Source: WTGU01 sp965200925 (GTDB taxonomy: Bacteria > Pseudomonadota > Alphaproteobacteria > UBA828). From it: a DNA stretch of 64,000 nucleotides. Below, piece after piece: positions 25,445-34,015 of the stretch (the stretch's first letter is position 1; each line of letters opens with the position of its first letter). The DNA lies in assembly GCA_965200925.1 (NCBI GenBank), contig OZ241738.1:1302001-1366000 (forward strand), in the 5' to 3' direction. The notes below the pieces were generated by a model. That model saw only the letters and a list, made by a program, of their open reading frames with translations, searched no databases and was not told the DNA's origin. Made by a program: the position numbers and the translations under genes.

Positions 25445-26929
25445 CTAGGACGGGAGCACCCAGAGGTCCTTGCCGCCACCACCCTGGCTCGAATTGACGA
25501 CGAGGGAGCCGGGCCGGAGCGCGACCCGGCAGAAGGCGCCGGGGACGAGCCGCGTCTCGCGCCCGCGCAGGACGAAGGGCCGCAGGTCGACATGGCGCGG
25601 GGCGGCGCCGTCGGCCGTCACGCAGGGGGCGCGGGAGAGGGCAAGCGTGGGCTGGGAGACGAAGTTGGCCGGATCGGCGCGAACGAGGTCGGCATAGGCC
25701 GCCCGCTCCGCGGGCGTCGCGTGCGGCCCCACCAGCATCCCGTAACCGCCGGCCTCGCCCACCATCTTGACGACCAGACGGTCGAGGTTGTCCAGCGTAT
25801 AGGCCAAGCCTTCCGGGTCGCGGCAGAGATGCGTCTCGACGTTGGCCAGGACGGGTTCCTCGCCGAGGTAGTAGCGAATCATGTCCGGGACATAGGCATA
25901 GACGCTCTTGTCGTCGGCGACGCCCGTCCCCGGCGCGTTGGCGAGGGCCACGCGCCCGAGCCGGTAGGCGTAGAAGAGGCCGGGCACGCCCAGTTGCGAA
26001 TCCGGCCGGAACGCCAGCGGATCGAGGAAATCGTCGTCGATGCGCCGATAGACCACGTCCACACGCCGCAGGCCGCCGGTCGTCCGCACATAGACGAAGC
26101 CGTTGTGGACGAGGAGGTCGCTGCCCTGCACCAGCTCCACGCCCATTTCGCGTGCAAGGAACATGTGCTCGTAGAAGGCCGAATTGTGGACTCCCGGGGT
26201 GAGCAGGACGATGCACGGGTCGGTGACGCCGGGCGGGGCCAGTTCCGCCAGAGAGCGGCGGAGCAAGGCGCCGTAATGCTCGATGGCGCGGACCCGGTGG
26301 TGCCGGAACAGAGCGCGCAGGCTCGCCTTGACAGCCTGTCGGTTGGCCAGCATGTAGGAAACGCCGGAGGGCACGCGCAGGTTGTCCTCCAAAACCTGGA
26401 AGCCGTCTTTCGTCCGCACGAGATCGGTGCCGCAGACCGAGACATAGGTGCCGTGGGGCACCGCCACGCCGCGCATCTCGACCCGGTATTGCGCGCAGCC
26501 GCGCACCAGATCCACCGGCACGACTCCGTCGGAAAGGATGCGCGCCGGCCCGTAGACGTCGGCGAGGAAGCGGTTGAGCGCGTCGAGGCGCTGGCGCAGC
26601 CCGCGCTCGATGAGGTCCCACTCGGCGGCGGCGAGCAGCCGGGGCAGGACGTCGATCGGGATGATCCGCTCCCGGGCGCCCTCCTCGCCGTACACCGAGA
26701 AGGTGATGCCCTCGCGCAGGAACGACCGCTCGGCGCGTTCCTGCATGGCGGCGATCTCGGCCTGCGGCGTGGCGTCGAGGGCCTCCCACAGCGCGCGGCA
26801 GTGGGGGCGCGGCGCGCCGTCGGCCGCGAACATCTCGTCGAAGAAGACGGGGTCGAGCGCGTAGCCCGCGAAAAGGCGCTCCCTCCCCGCCTCGCCGCCG
26901 CCGCGCGACGCCTTCGCGCGCCCGCTCAT
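25445..26929 (-). CDS. circularly permuted ATP-grasp type 2 protein
   Basis: A protein of about 494 residues of the permuted ATP-grasp family (DUF404/DUF407-type). Recognisable pieces are FSVYGEEGARERIIPIDVLP, VLEDNLRVPSGVSYML, VKMVGEAGGYGMLVGP and the C-terminal VVNSSQGGGGKDLWV. ATP-grasp enzymes ligate carboxylates to amines, so it may form peptide or amide bonds. The ATG used is 24 bases from a divergent Sel1 gene; a GTG four codons earlier is an alternative. It is first in the three-gene operon. Confidence 0.85.
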   Translation of the reverse strand: MSGRAKASRGGGEAGRERLFAGYALDPVFFDEMFAADGAPRPHCRALWEALDATPQAEIAAMQERAERSFLREGITFSVYGEEGARERIIPIDVLPRLLAAAEWDLIERGLRQRLDALNRFLADVYGPARILSDGVVPVDLVRGCAQYRVEMRGVAVPHGTYVSVCGTDLVRTKDGFQVLEDNLRVPSGVSYMLANRQAVKASLRALFRHHRVRAIEHYGALLRRSLAELAPPGVTDPCIVLLTPGVHNSAFYEHMFLAREMGVELVQGSDLLVHNGFVYVRTTGGLRRVDVVYRRIDDDFLDPLAFRPDSQLGVPGLFYAYRLGRVALANAPGTGVADDKSVYAYVPDMIRYYLGEEPVLANVETHLCRDPEGLAYTLDNLDRLVVKMVGEAGGYGMLVGPHATPAERAAYADLVRADPANFVSQPTLALSRAPCVTADGAAPRHVDLRPFVLRGRETRLVPGAFCRVALRPGSLVVNSSQGGGGKDLWVLPS

Positions 26930-26952
26930 GCTGGAGACCACGGGGCCGGCCG

Positions 26953-27942
26953 ATGACGGGCGCCGCCCCTCGCCTCGCCCGCCTGCTGCTGGCGCTCGCG
27001 GCCTGCGCCTTCGCGCCGCTCCCGGCGGCGGGCGCGGACGACGCGCGCAGCGCCCGGATGATTCACCTTCTCGCCGATACCAACGTGGAGGCCTATCGCG
27101 TCCTCCTGGGGATGGCGGTGCAGGGGCACGCGCCTTCCCAGTACCGGCTGGGCGTCATGCACCGCGCAGGCGCGCAGGCGGTCGCGTGGCTGGGCCGGGC
27201 CGCCGCGCGGGGCCATGCCGGGGCGCGCGCCCGCCTCGCCCGCATGGCCGAAGCCGGTGACGCGGCAGCGCATCGCGCGCTGGGCTTCGCCTGGCGGGAC
27301 GGCACTCCGCGCGACGCGCGGGCGGCGCTCCGCCACTTCCGGGCCGCCGCCGCCCAGGGCGACCCGCAGGCGCTGTTCGCCCTGGGCGCGCTCTACCGGG
27401 CGGGCGGTGCGGTCGCACCCGACGCGGCGCGCGCCACCGTGCTGTTCCGCGCGGCCGCCGCGCAGGCGATGGCCGCCGTGCGCCGCGCCCAGCGGGAGGC
27501 GAAGGCCGGCCTTCTCGGCCCGGGCTCGGAAGCGTGGATGGCCTTCGCCGTCGCCCGGACCCACGCTGCGCACGCCGCCCCGCCGGGCCGGGATGCGGCG
27601 CGAGCGGCGCTCTTCGCGCGCTACTGGATCGGCCTGACCCTCCTGGTCGGCGCCGGCACGGCGGCGGATCCGGCGCGCGCCATCGCCCATCACCGCGCCG
27701 CCGCCGGGCGGAGCTTTTCCCCGGCCGAGTTCAGCCTGGGCCTTCTCCATGCGCGTGGCCACGGCGTCCCCCGCGACCTCGCGGAAGCGCGCCGCTGGTT
27801 CGCCCGTGCGGCCGCGCACGGCCATCCCCCGCCGGCGGCGGTTCGGGCGGCGCCCCGCAGCGGCCGCGGCGGCCGGAGGGTCGTCAATCGTCGCGATGCG
27901 TGCGCTCGTGGCGCTCGTGGCGCTCCTGCGCCTCGAGGCTGA
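26953..27942 (+). CDS. secreted Sel1-repeat protein
   Basis: A 329-residue protein with a signal peptide (LLLALAACAFAPLPAAGA) and several Sel1-like helical repeats, such as YRLGVMHRAGA, FALGALYRAGG and FSLGLLHARGHGVPRDLAEA. Such alpha-solenoid proteins usually scaffold envelope complexes. It is divergent from the ATP-grasp operon, and its arginine-rich tail overlaps the 3' end of convergent dksA by 59 bp, so the true C-terminus may have been extended by stop loss. Confidence 0.75.
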   Translation: MTGAAPRLARLLLALAACAFAPLPAAGADDARSARMIHLLADTNVEAYRVLLGMAVQGHAPSQYRLGVMHRAGAQAVAWLGRAAARGHAGARARLARMAEAGDAAAHRALGFAWRDGTPRDARAALRHFRAAAAQGDPQALFALGALYRAGGAVAPDAARATVLFRAAAAQAMAAVRRAQREAKAGLLGPGSEAWMAFAVARTHAAHAAPPGRDAARAALFARYWIGLTLLVGAGTAADPARAIAHHRAAAGRSFSPAEFSLGLLHARGHGVPRDLAEARRWFARAAAHGHPPPAAVRAAPRSGRGGRRVVNRRDACARGARGAPAPRG

Positions 27943-28309
27943 GAGTTGCGATCGGGCGGGCCTCGAGCCGGCGGATGCTGATCGGCTCCTCGGTCTCCTC
28001 GCAATAGCCGTAGGAGCCGTCCTCGATCCGCTCCAGCGCGGCCTCGATCTTGTTGATGAGCTTGCGCGCCCGGTCGCGGCTGCGGAGCTGGACCGAGCGC
28101 TCGGATTCGATGGCGGCGCGATCGGCGATGTCGGAGCCGTGGCCGGCGTCCAGCCTGAGCTTCTCGAGAGCGGCGTCCGTCTCGCTCAGGATGTCCTCCT
28201 TCCACTTCTCGAGCTTGCGCCGGAAATACTCCCGCATCCGGGAGGACATGAACTCTTCCTTGCTCGTCGGCTTGTACTTCGCCGGGAGCCTAATTCGCTT
28301 CCCCGCCAC
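27884..28309 (-). CDS. dksA: RNA polymerase-binding transcription factor DksA
   Basis: A 141-residue DksA that binds the secondary channel of RNA polymerase and works with ppGpp. The coiled coil (MREYFRRKLEKWKEDILSE) with its acidic tip is followed by the C-terminal region GYCEETEEPISIRRLEARP. Only one of the four zinc cysteines of the E. coli protein remains, a pattern common in Alphaproteobacteria. The GTG start is preferred because it follows GGAAAGAAG and gives the usual basic N-terminus before EEFMSSRMREYF. Confidence 0.88.
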   Translation of the reverse strand: MAGKRIRLPAKYKPTSKEEFMSSRMREYFRRKLEKWKEDILSETDAALEKLRLDAGHGSDIADRAAIESERSVQLRSRDRARKLINKIEAALERIEDGSYGYCEETEEPISIRRLEARPIATLSLEAQERHERHERTHRDD

Positions 28310-28541
28310 GGCTTCTTTCCAAATCTCCCCTCGCAGCCGGCGCGGAGTATAGAAACGCGCCCCCGCCTTCGCAAGCGCCGGGCGGCCCCGCCGGAGGGTC
28401 GCCGCGATACAAGGAAATAGATGCTGTTTCAACCATTTGCCGCGCAGCGCCCCTTGATGGTGCGCGAGTCCCGTTGCGCACGGCGTGCGCGCCCGTCGGC
28501 GCGACGCTGGCATTCACACAAAGCGCGGAAAAGAAGGACAA

Positions 28542-28564
28542 TGTGGGCCTGGAGACCCGCGCAC
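28542..28564. repeat. interspersed palindrome, copy 3
   Basis: On the minus strand the core reads TGCGCGGGTCTCCAGGCCCA, then a TTGTCCTTCTTTTCCGCGC tail that resembles the tail of copy 4. It lies ahead of the small DUF3553 gene. Confidence 0.6.
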
Positions 28565-28584
28565 CGTCAAGGAAGGGGAACGGG

Positions 28585-28782
28585 ATGAAGGGGGAGGCGC
28601 TCGCGCCGGGGGATTGGGTGGCGAACCCGCGGGCGCCGGAATGGGGCGCGGGGCAGGTCCAGTCGGTCATCGGGGAGCGGGTCACGGTCAATTTCGAGAA
28701 CGCGGGCAAGCGGCTGATCGACGCTGCCGAAGTCCGGCTGGAACGGGTCGAGCCGCCGCGCCCGCCGGGTGCCCCCGCCTGA
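28585..28782 (+). CDS. small DUF3553-type protein
   Basis: A 65-residue protein resembling the DUF3553 domain: GDWVANPRAPEWGAGQVQSV and VTVNFENAGKRLI. The fold resembles the small beta-barrels attached to some helicases and CarD/TRCF-like proteins. The ATG follows AAGGAAGGGGAACGGG. Function is unknown. It is upstream of, and probably not part of, the formate dehydrogenase operon. Confidence 0.75.
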   Translation: MKGEALAPGDWVANPRAPEWGAGQVQSVIGERVTVNFENAGKRLIDAAEVRLERVEPPRPPGAPA

Positions 28783-28867
28783 GCGTTCGCGGCGGATTTT
28801 ACATACGGCCTCCGATCTGCCAGTGTGGCGCCGGGCCGCGCGCGGGCGGTCGGCCTCGGAGAGCGCG

Positions 28868-30568
28868 GTGTCTTCCCCAGGCGGCGTTCAGAAGTTCAGG
28901 CATCCCGGCAAGGGCCGGCGGAAGGCGCGCTACACCGGAAAAGGCCGGCAGGTAGAACCCGCTGCCCTGGAGGAAGTGCGCGCCCTCCTGGGCGCCGCGC
29001 CGCGGCGGCGCGACCTGCTGATCGAGCACCTGCACAGGATCCAGGACCGCTACGGCCATCTCTCGGCCCGGCATCTGGCGGCGCTGGCTAGCGTAATGCG
29101 CCTCTCCATGGCCGAGGTCTATGAGGTGGCGACCTTCTATGCCCATTTCGACGTGGTCGCGGAGGGCGCGGCCCCGCCGCCGCCGCTCACCGTCCGCGTA
29201 TGCGACAGCCTCACCTGCGAATGTCTGGGCGCGCCCGCGCTCCTCGCCACGCTGCCGAGGGCCGTCGGCGCCGGCGTGCGCGTCGTGCGGGCGCCGTGCA
29301 TGGGGCGCTGCGAAGGCGCGCCGGTGGCCGAAGTGGGCCGTCGGCACATTACCCACGCCACCCAGGACGCGATCCTGGCCTGTATCGAGGAGGGGGACTT
29401 CACTCCCCTCGTCCCGCCCCATGTCGACTTCGCCGCGTATACCGGGAACGGCGGTTATTCCGTTCTGAAGGAATGCCTGTCTGGCGCCCGCAAGGCGCAG
29501 GACGTGATCGGGGCGCTGGAGGACGGCGGGCTCAAGGGCATGGGCGGCGCGGGCTTCCCGACGGGGCGGAAATGGCGCTTCGTCCGCGCCGAGCCCGCCC
29601 CCCGCCTCATGGCCATCAACGCCGACGAAGGCGAGCCGGGCACGATCAAGGACCGGGTCTACATGGAGTGCGACCCGCACCGCTTCCTCGAAGGAGCGTT
29701 GATCGGCGGCTGGGCCGTCGAGGCGGCGGAATGCTACGTCTATCTGCGTGACGAATATCCCGGCATCCGGAAGCTCTTGCAGGCGGAAATCGCGAAGCTC
29801 GACGCCGCCGGCCTCACCGGGCGGACGGCGCTCATCCTCCGCCGCGGTGCCGGGGCCTATATCTGCGGCGAGGAATCGGCGATGCTCGAAAGCATCGAAG
29901 GCAAGCGCGGCGAGCCGCGACACAAGCCGCCCTTCCCCTCCCAGGCGGGCCTCTGGGGCCGGCCCACCCTCATCAACAACGTCGAAACCCTCCACTGGGT
30001 ACGCGACATCCTGGAGAAAGGGCCGCGCTGGTTCGCTGACGCGGGCCGCAACGGGCGCTCGGGGCTGCGCAGCTTCTCCGTCTCCGGCCGGGTCCGGGAA
30101 CCGGGAGTCAAGCGCGCGCCCGCCGGCATCACCATGAACGAACTGCTGGCCGAGCATTGCGGCGGCATGGCGGACGGTCACCGCTTCAAGGCCTATCTGC
30201 CGGGCGGGGCCTCCGGCGGCATCCTGCCCGCCTCCATGGCCGACATTCCGCTCGATTTCGGCACCCTGGAGGCGCATGGCTGCTTCATCGGCTCGGCCGC
30301 CGTCGTGGTGCTGTCCAACAAGGACGATCTGAAACACGCGGCCCTGAACCTCATGGCGTTCTTCGAGGACGAAAGCTGCGGCCAGTGCACGCCCTGCCGC
30401 GTCGGCACCGAGAAGGCGGTCGCCCTGATGGACGGCGGCCGCTGGGATCCGGTGCTCTTGCGCGAGCTCGCCGCCGGCATGGCCGACGCCTCGATCTGCG
30501 GCTTGGGCCAGGCGGCACCGAACCCGCTCCTCTCGATTCTGCGGTACTTCCCCGAGGCGCTCTCGTGA
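28868..30568 (+). CDS. fdsB: formate dehydrogenase diaphorase subunit, NuoE-NuoF fusion
   Basis: A 566-residue flavoprotein passing electrons from the formate dehydrogenase catalytic subunit to NAD+. The N-terminal 150 residues are a NuoE/FdsG-like thioredoxin-fold [2Fe-2S] domain (CDSLTC, APCMGRCEGAP). The remainder is NuoF/FdsB-like, with FMN and NADH segments (GLKGMGGAGFPTGRKW, CGEESAMLESIEG) and the [4Fe-4S] motif CGQCTPCRVG. So the usually separate G and B subunits are fused. The GTG with GGAGAG upstream is preferred over a GTG 99 bases earlier that overlaps the previous gene. Confidence 0.9.
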   Translation: MSSPGGVQKFRHPGKGRRKARYTGKGRQVEPAALEEVRALLGAAPRRRDLLIEHLHRIQDRYGHLSARHLAALASVMRLSMAEVYEVATFYAHFDVVAEGAAPPPPLTVRVCDSLTCECLGAPALLATLPRAVGAGVRVVRAPCMGRCEGAPVAEVGRRHITHATQDAILACIEEGDFTPLVPPHVDFAAYTGNGGYSVLKECLSGARKAQDVIGALEDGGLKGMGGAGFPTGRKWRFVRAEPAPRLMAINADEGEPGTIKDRVYMECDPHRFLEGALIGGWAVEAAECYVYLRDEYPGIRKLLQAEIAKLDAAGLTGRTALILRRGAGAYICGEESAMLESIEGKRGEPRHKPPFPSQAGLWGRPTLINNVETLHWVRDILEKGPRWFADAGRNGRSGLRSFSVSGRVREPGVKRAPAGITMNELLAEHCGGMADGHRFKAYLPGGASGGILPASMADIPLDFGTLEAHGCFIGSAAVVVLSNKDDLKHAALNLMAFFEDESCGQCTPCRVGTEKAVALMDGGRWDPVLLRELAAGMADASICGLGQAAPNPLLSILRYFPEALS

Positions 30569-33294
30569 GCGAGACCGTCCGCTTCGCCCTCGACGGCCGC
30601 GTCGCGGAGGCCACGCCGGGCGAGACCATCTGGCAGGTCGCCAAAAGGCTCGGGATCGCGATCCCCCATCTCTGTTACACGCCCGCGCCGGACTACCGGG
30701 CGGACGGCAATTGCCGCGTCTGCATGGTGGAGATCGAGGGCGAACGGGTGCTGGCCGCTTCCTGCATCCGCGAACCGGTGGAGGGCATGGTCGTGCGCAC
30801 CGACGCGGAACGCGCCATCCGCGCCCGCGACATGGTGATGGAGCTGCTGATCGCCGACCAGCCGCCGGCCGAGGCGAGCCACGACCCGGCCTCCGAGCTC
30901 TGGGCCTGGGCCAGGCGCATGGGGCGGACGACGAGTCGCTTCTCGGCCCGGCAGGCGCCCGCGCCCGATCTCAGCCATGCGGCGATGGCGGTCAATCTCG
31001 ACGCCTGCATCCACTGCACGCGCTGCGTGCGCGCCTGCCGGGAGGTCCAGGTCAACGACGTGATCGGCATGGCCAAGCGCGGGGCGCGCAACAAGATCGT
31101 CTTCGACTTCGACGACCCGATGGGCGAGAGCAGCTGCGTCGCCTGTGGCGAGTGCGTGCAGGCCTGTCCGACCGGCGCGCTCATGCCGGCCGGCGAGGTC
31201 GGCAAGGAGGCGCCCGATGCACGGACGGAGAGCGTCTGCCCCTATTGCGGCGTCGGCTGCCAGCTCACCTTCAACGTCAAGGATAACCGCATCCTCTGGG
31301 TCGACGGCAAGGACGGCCCCGCCAACCGCGGCAGGCTCTGCGTCAAGGGCCGCTTCGGCTTCGACTACGTGCGCCACCCGCACCGCCTGACGACGCCGTT
31401 GATCCGCCGGGACGACGCGCCGAAATCGGCCGACATCGACATGGACCCGGCGAATCCCTTCTCCCATTTCCGGGAGGCCAGTTGGGAGGAGGCCCTCGAC
31501 AGGGCCTCGCGCGGCTTCGCGCGGCTTCGCGATTCCCGCGGCGGTAGGGCGCTAGCCGGCTTCGGCTCGGCCAAGGGCTCGAACGAGGAGGCTTACCTCT
31601 TCCAGAAGCTGGTGCGCACCGGCTTCCACACCAACAACGTCGACCACTGCACCCGACTCTGCCATGCCTCGTCGGTGGCCGCGCTTTTGGAGTGTATCGG
31701 CTCGGGCGCCGTCACGGCGACCTTCAACCAGGTCGCGCATTCCGACGTCATCGTCGTCATCGGCGCACAGCCGACGACGAACCACCCGGTCGCCGCGACG
31801 TTCTTCAAGAACGCGGCGCAGCGGGGCGCCAAGCTGATCGTGATCGACCCGCGCGGCTCGGCGCTGGCCCGCCACGCGCGCCACTTCCTCCAGTTCGAGG
31901 CCGGCACCGACGTGGCGCTCCTCAACGCGCTGATGCACGTCATCGTCGAGGAGGGGCTGCACGACCGGCAGTACGTCCGCGCCCACACCGAAGGGTTCGA
32001 GCGGCTCAAGGCGCATCTCGCGGCCTACGCGCCGGAGGACATGGCGCCGGTCTGCGGCATCGAGGCGGACACGCTGCGCGAGGTGGCCCGCCTCTACGCC
32101 CGCGCGGAGGCGGCGATCGTCTTCTGGGGCATGGGCATTTCCCAGCACGTTCACGGGACGGACAACGCGCGCTGCCTGATCGCGCTGGCGCTGATCGCGG
32201 GCCAGATGGGCCGCCCGGGCACAGGACTCCACCCGCTGCGTGGCCAGAACAACGTCCAGGGCGCATCGGACGCCGGCCTTATCCCGATGATGTACCCGGA
32301 TTACGAGCCGGTCGCGGCGGCGGCGCACGCGCGATTCGAGTCGTTCTGGGACGCCCCGCTCGACCCGGAGGAAGGTCTCACCGTGGTCGAGGTGATGAAC
32401 GCGATCCACGACGGCCGGATCGCGGGCATGTACATCATGGGCGAGAACCCCGCGATGTCGGACCCGAACCTGCGCCACGTGCGCCAGGCTCTGGCCGCGC
32501 TCGATCACCTGGTCGTCCAGGAAATTTTCCTCACCGAGACCGCCTGGCACGCGGACGTGGTCCTGCCGGCGGCCGCGTGGCCGGAGAAGGACGGCACAGT
32601 CACCAACACCAATCGCCAGATCCAGAGGGGCCGGGCCGCCCTCGATGCCCCGGAGGGCGCGCGGCAGGACTGGTGGATCGTCCAGGAGATCGCCCGCCGC
32701 CTCGGCTTCGACTGGAACTACCGCGGGCCCGCGGACGTCTTCGCCGAGATGAAGGGCTGCATGCCCTCCCTCGACAACATCACATGGGAGAGGCTCGCCC
32801 GCGAAGACGGCGTGGCCTACCCCTGCGACGCCGAGGACAAGCCCGGCCATGACGTGATCTTCGTCGACGGCTATCCGACGCCGAGCGGGCGCGGCAAGCT
32901 GGTGCCCGCCGCCATCGCCCCCCCCGACGAGCGGCCGGATTCCGACTATCCGATGGTGTTGACCACGGGCCGGATGCTCGAACACTGGCACACTGGCGCG
33001 ATGACCCGGCGCGCTTCGGCACTCGACGATCTCGAGCCGCAGGCCGTGGCCCATCTCGCGCCGGCCGAGCTCGAACGGCTGGGCGTCGCACCGGGAGAGC
33101 CGGTCACGGTGGAGACGCGGCGCGGCGCCGTCACCCTCCACGCCCGCGCAGATGCCGCGACCCCGGCCGGCGTCGTGTTCCTCCCCTTCTGCTTCGCTGA
33201 AGCCGCCGGCAACTTCCTGACCAACCCGGCGCTGGATCCCTTTGGCAAGATCCCCGAATACAAATATTGCGCGGCGCGAGTCACACGGGCATAG
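30565..33294 (+). CDS. fdsA: formate dehydrogenase catalytic alpha subunit
   Basis: A 909-residue cytosolic molybdenum (bis-MGD) formate dehydrogenase. The N-terminal [2Fe-2S] ferredoxin domain (CYTPAPDYRADGNCRVC) is followed by two [4Fe-4S] clusters (CIHCTRCVRAC, CVACGECVQACP) and the catalytic domain opening CPYCGVGCQL. The molybdenum ligand is cysteine C366 in TRLCHASSV, not selenocysteine. GTGA overlap with fdsB shows translational coupling. It oxidises formate to carbon dioxide. The sulfurtransferase FdsC/FdhD and FdsD are not in view. Confidence 0.93.
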   Translation: MSETVRFALDGRVAEATPGETIWQVAKRLGIAIPHLCYTPAPDYRADGNCRVCMVEIEGERVLAASCIREPVEGMVVRTDAERAIRARDMVMELLIADQPPAEASHDPASELWAWARRMGRTTSRFSARQAPAPDLSHAAMAVNLDACIHCTRCVRACREVQVNDVIGMAKRGARNKIVFDFDDPMGESSCVACGECVQACPTGALMPAGEVGKEAPDARTESVCPYCGVGCQLTFNVKDNRILWVDGKDGPANRGRLCVKGRFGFDYVRHPHRLTTPLIRRDDAPKSADIDMDPANPFSHFREASWEEALDRASRGFARLRDSRGGRALAGFGSAKGSNEEAYLFQKLVRTGFHTNNVDHCTRLCHASSVAALLECIGSGAVTATFNQVAHSDVIVVIGAQPTTNHPVAATFFKNAAQRGAKLIVIDPRGSALARHARHFLQFEAGTDVALLNALMHVIVEEGLHDRQYVRAHTEGFERLKAHLAAYAPEDMAPVCGIEADTLREVARLYARAEAAIVFWGMGISQHVHGTDNARCLIALALIAGQMGRPGTGLHPLRGQNNVQGASDAGLIPMMYPDYEPVAAAAHARFESFWDAPLDPEEGLTVVEVMNAIHDGRIAGMYIMGENPAMSDPNLRHVRQALAALDHLVVQEIFLTETAWHADVVLPAAAWPEKDGTVTNTNRQIQRGRAALDAPEGARQDWWIVQEIARRLGFDWNYRGPADVFAEMKGCMPSLDNITWERLAREDGVAYPCDAEDKPGHDVIFVDGYPTPSGRGKLVPAAIAPPDERPDSDYPMVLTTGRMLEHWHTGAMTRRASALDDLEPQAVAHLAPAELERLGVAPGEPVTVETRRGAVTLHARADAATPAGVVFLPFCFAEAAGNFLTNPALDPFGKIPEYKYCAARVTRA

Positions 33295-33298
33295 GGGC

Positions 33299-34015
33299 GT
33301 GGGCGTGCAGGGCGGCGGTGTGCTGGACGCGCTGCTCGCCGGCGGGATCACCGGGCGCGCCGAGCGGGTGCTGGTCGGCTTCAACTGGACCTATGTCGAG
33401 GGGCCGGACGGCGCCGGTCTCTGCCAGACGCCCGCGCGCGGCAGCGCCGGCTGCCGGAGCCTTCCCGCCCCCGGCACCTATCGCGGGCGGGCGCTCGCCG
33501 ACCTGGCCGCACTCGCGACCTCTGACGACGCCGCGGAACGGGCGCTCGGCTTCGCCGCCGTCAACGCCCACCACAACCGCTACGATCTCGAAGGCTGCGC
33601 CGCGAACGGCCTCGACCTGCTGGACCACGACGCGCCGGCGGTGGTGGTAGGCCGCTTCCCCGGCCTCGAGCGCCGCCTGCCCCGCGCCAAGGTGATCGAA
33701 CGGGAGCCGGGGCCGGGCGACTACCCGGAATCGGCGGCGAACGCCCTGCTTCCTGCCGCCTCCCAGATCGCCGTCACCGGCGCCACCGTTGCGAACGGCT
33801 CGCTCGACGGCCTCCTGGCGCTGGCGCGGCGGGACGCCGTCCGCGTGCTGGTGGGCCCCGGCGCACCCCTCTGCCCGGCCCTCTTCGCGCTGGGCCTCGA
33901 CGCGCTCTCCGGCCTCGTCGTCACCGACCGGGCGGGGGCGCGCCGGGCGATCGCGGAAGCCGGCGCCGTCCGCGCCCTCCGCCCCTATACTCGTCCGGTG
34001 ACACTCAGGCCCTGA
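33299..34015 (+). CDS. DUF364-family protein (putative heavy-metal chelation)
   Basis: A 238-residue protein with the DUF364 layout. An N-terminal domain contains LGFAAVNAHHNRYD, and a C-terminal Rossmann-like half contains VVVGRFPGLERRL, ITGATVANGSL-like AVTGATVANGS and LVGPGAPLCPALF. It begins within 5 bases of the fdsA stop, so it is the last gene of the formate dehydrogenase operon. That placement suggests a link to metal or molybdenum handling, which is unproven. The start codon is a GTG; another GTG lies two codons later. Confidence 0.75.
   Translation: MGVQGGGVLDALLAGGITGRAERVLVGFNWTYVEGPDGAGLCQTPARGSAGCRSLPAPGTYRGRALADLAALATSDDAAERALGFAAVNAHHNRYDLEGCAANGLDLLDHDAPAVVVGRFPGLERRLPRAKVIEREPGPGDYPESAANALLPAASQIAVTGATVANGSLDGLLALARRDAVRVLVGPGAPLCPALFALGLDALSGLVVTDRAGARRAIAEAGAVRALRPYTRPVTLRP

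Noticed and set aside
30157..30564. An upstream extension of the formate dehydrogenase alpha subunit
   Set aside because: This part overlaps fdsB in another frame and is Arg/Gly-rich; the GTG overlapping the fdsB stop gives the correct N-terminal ferredoxin domain.
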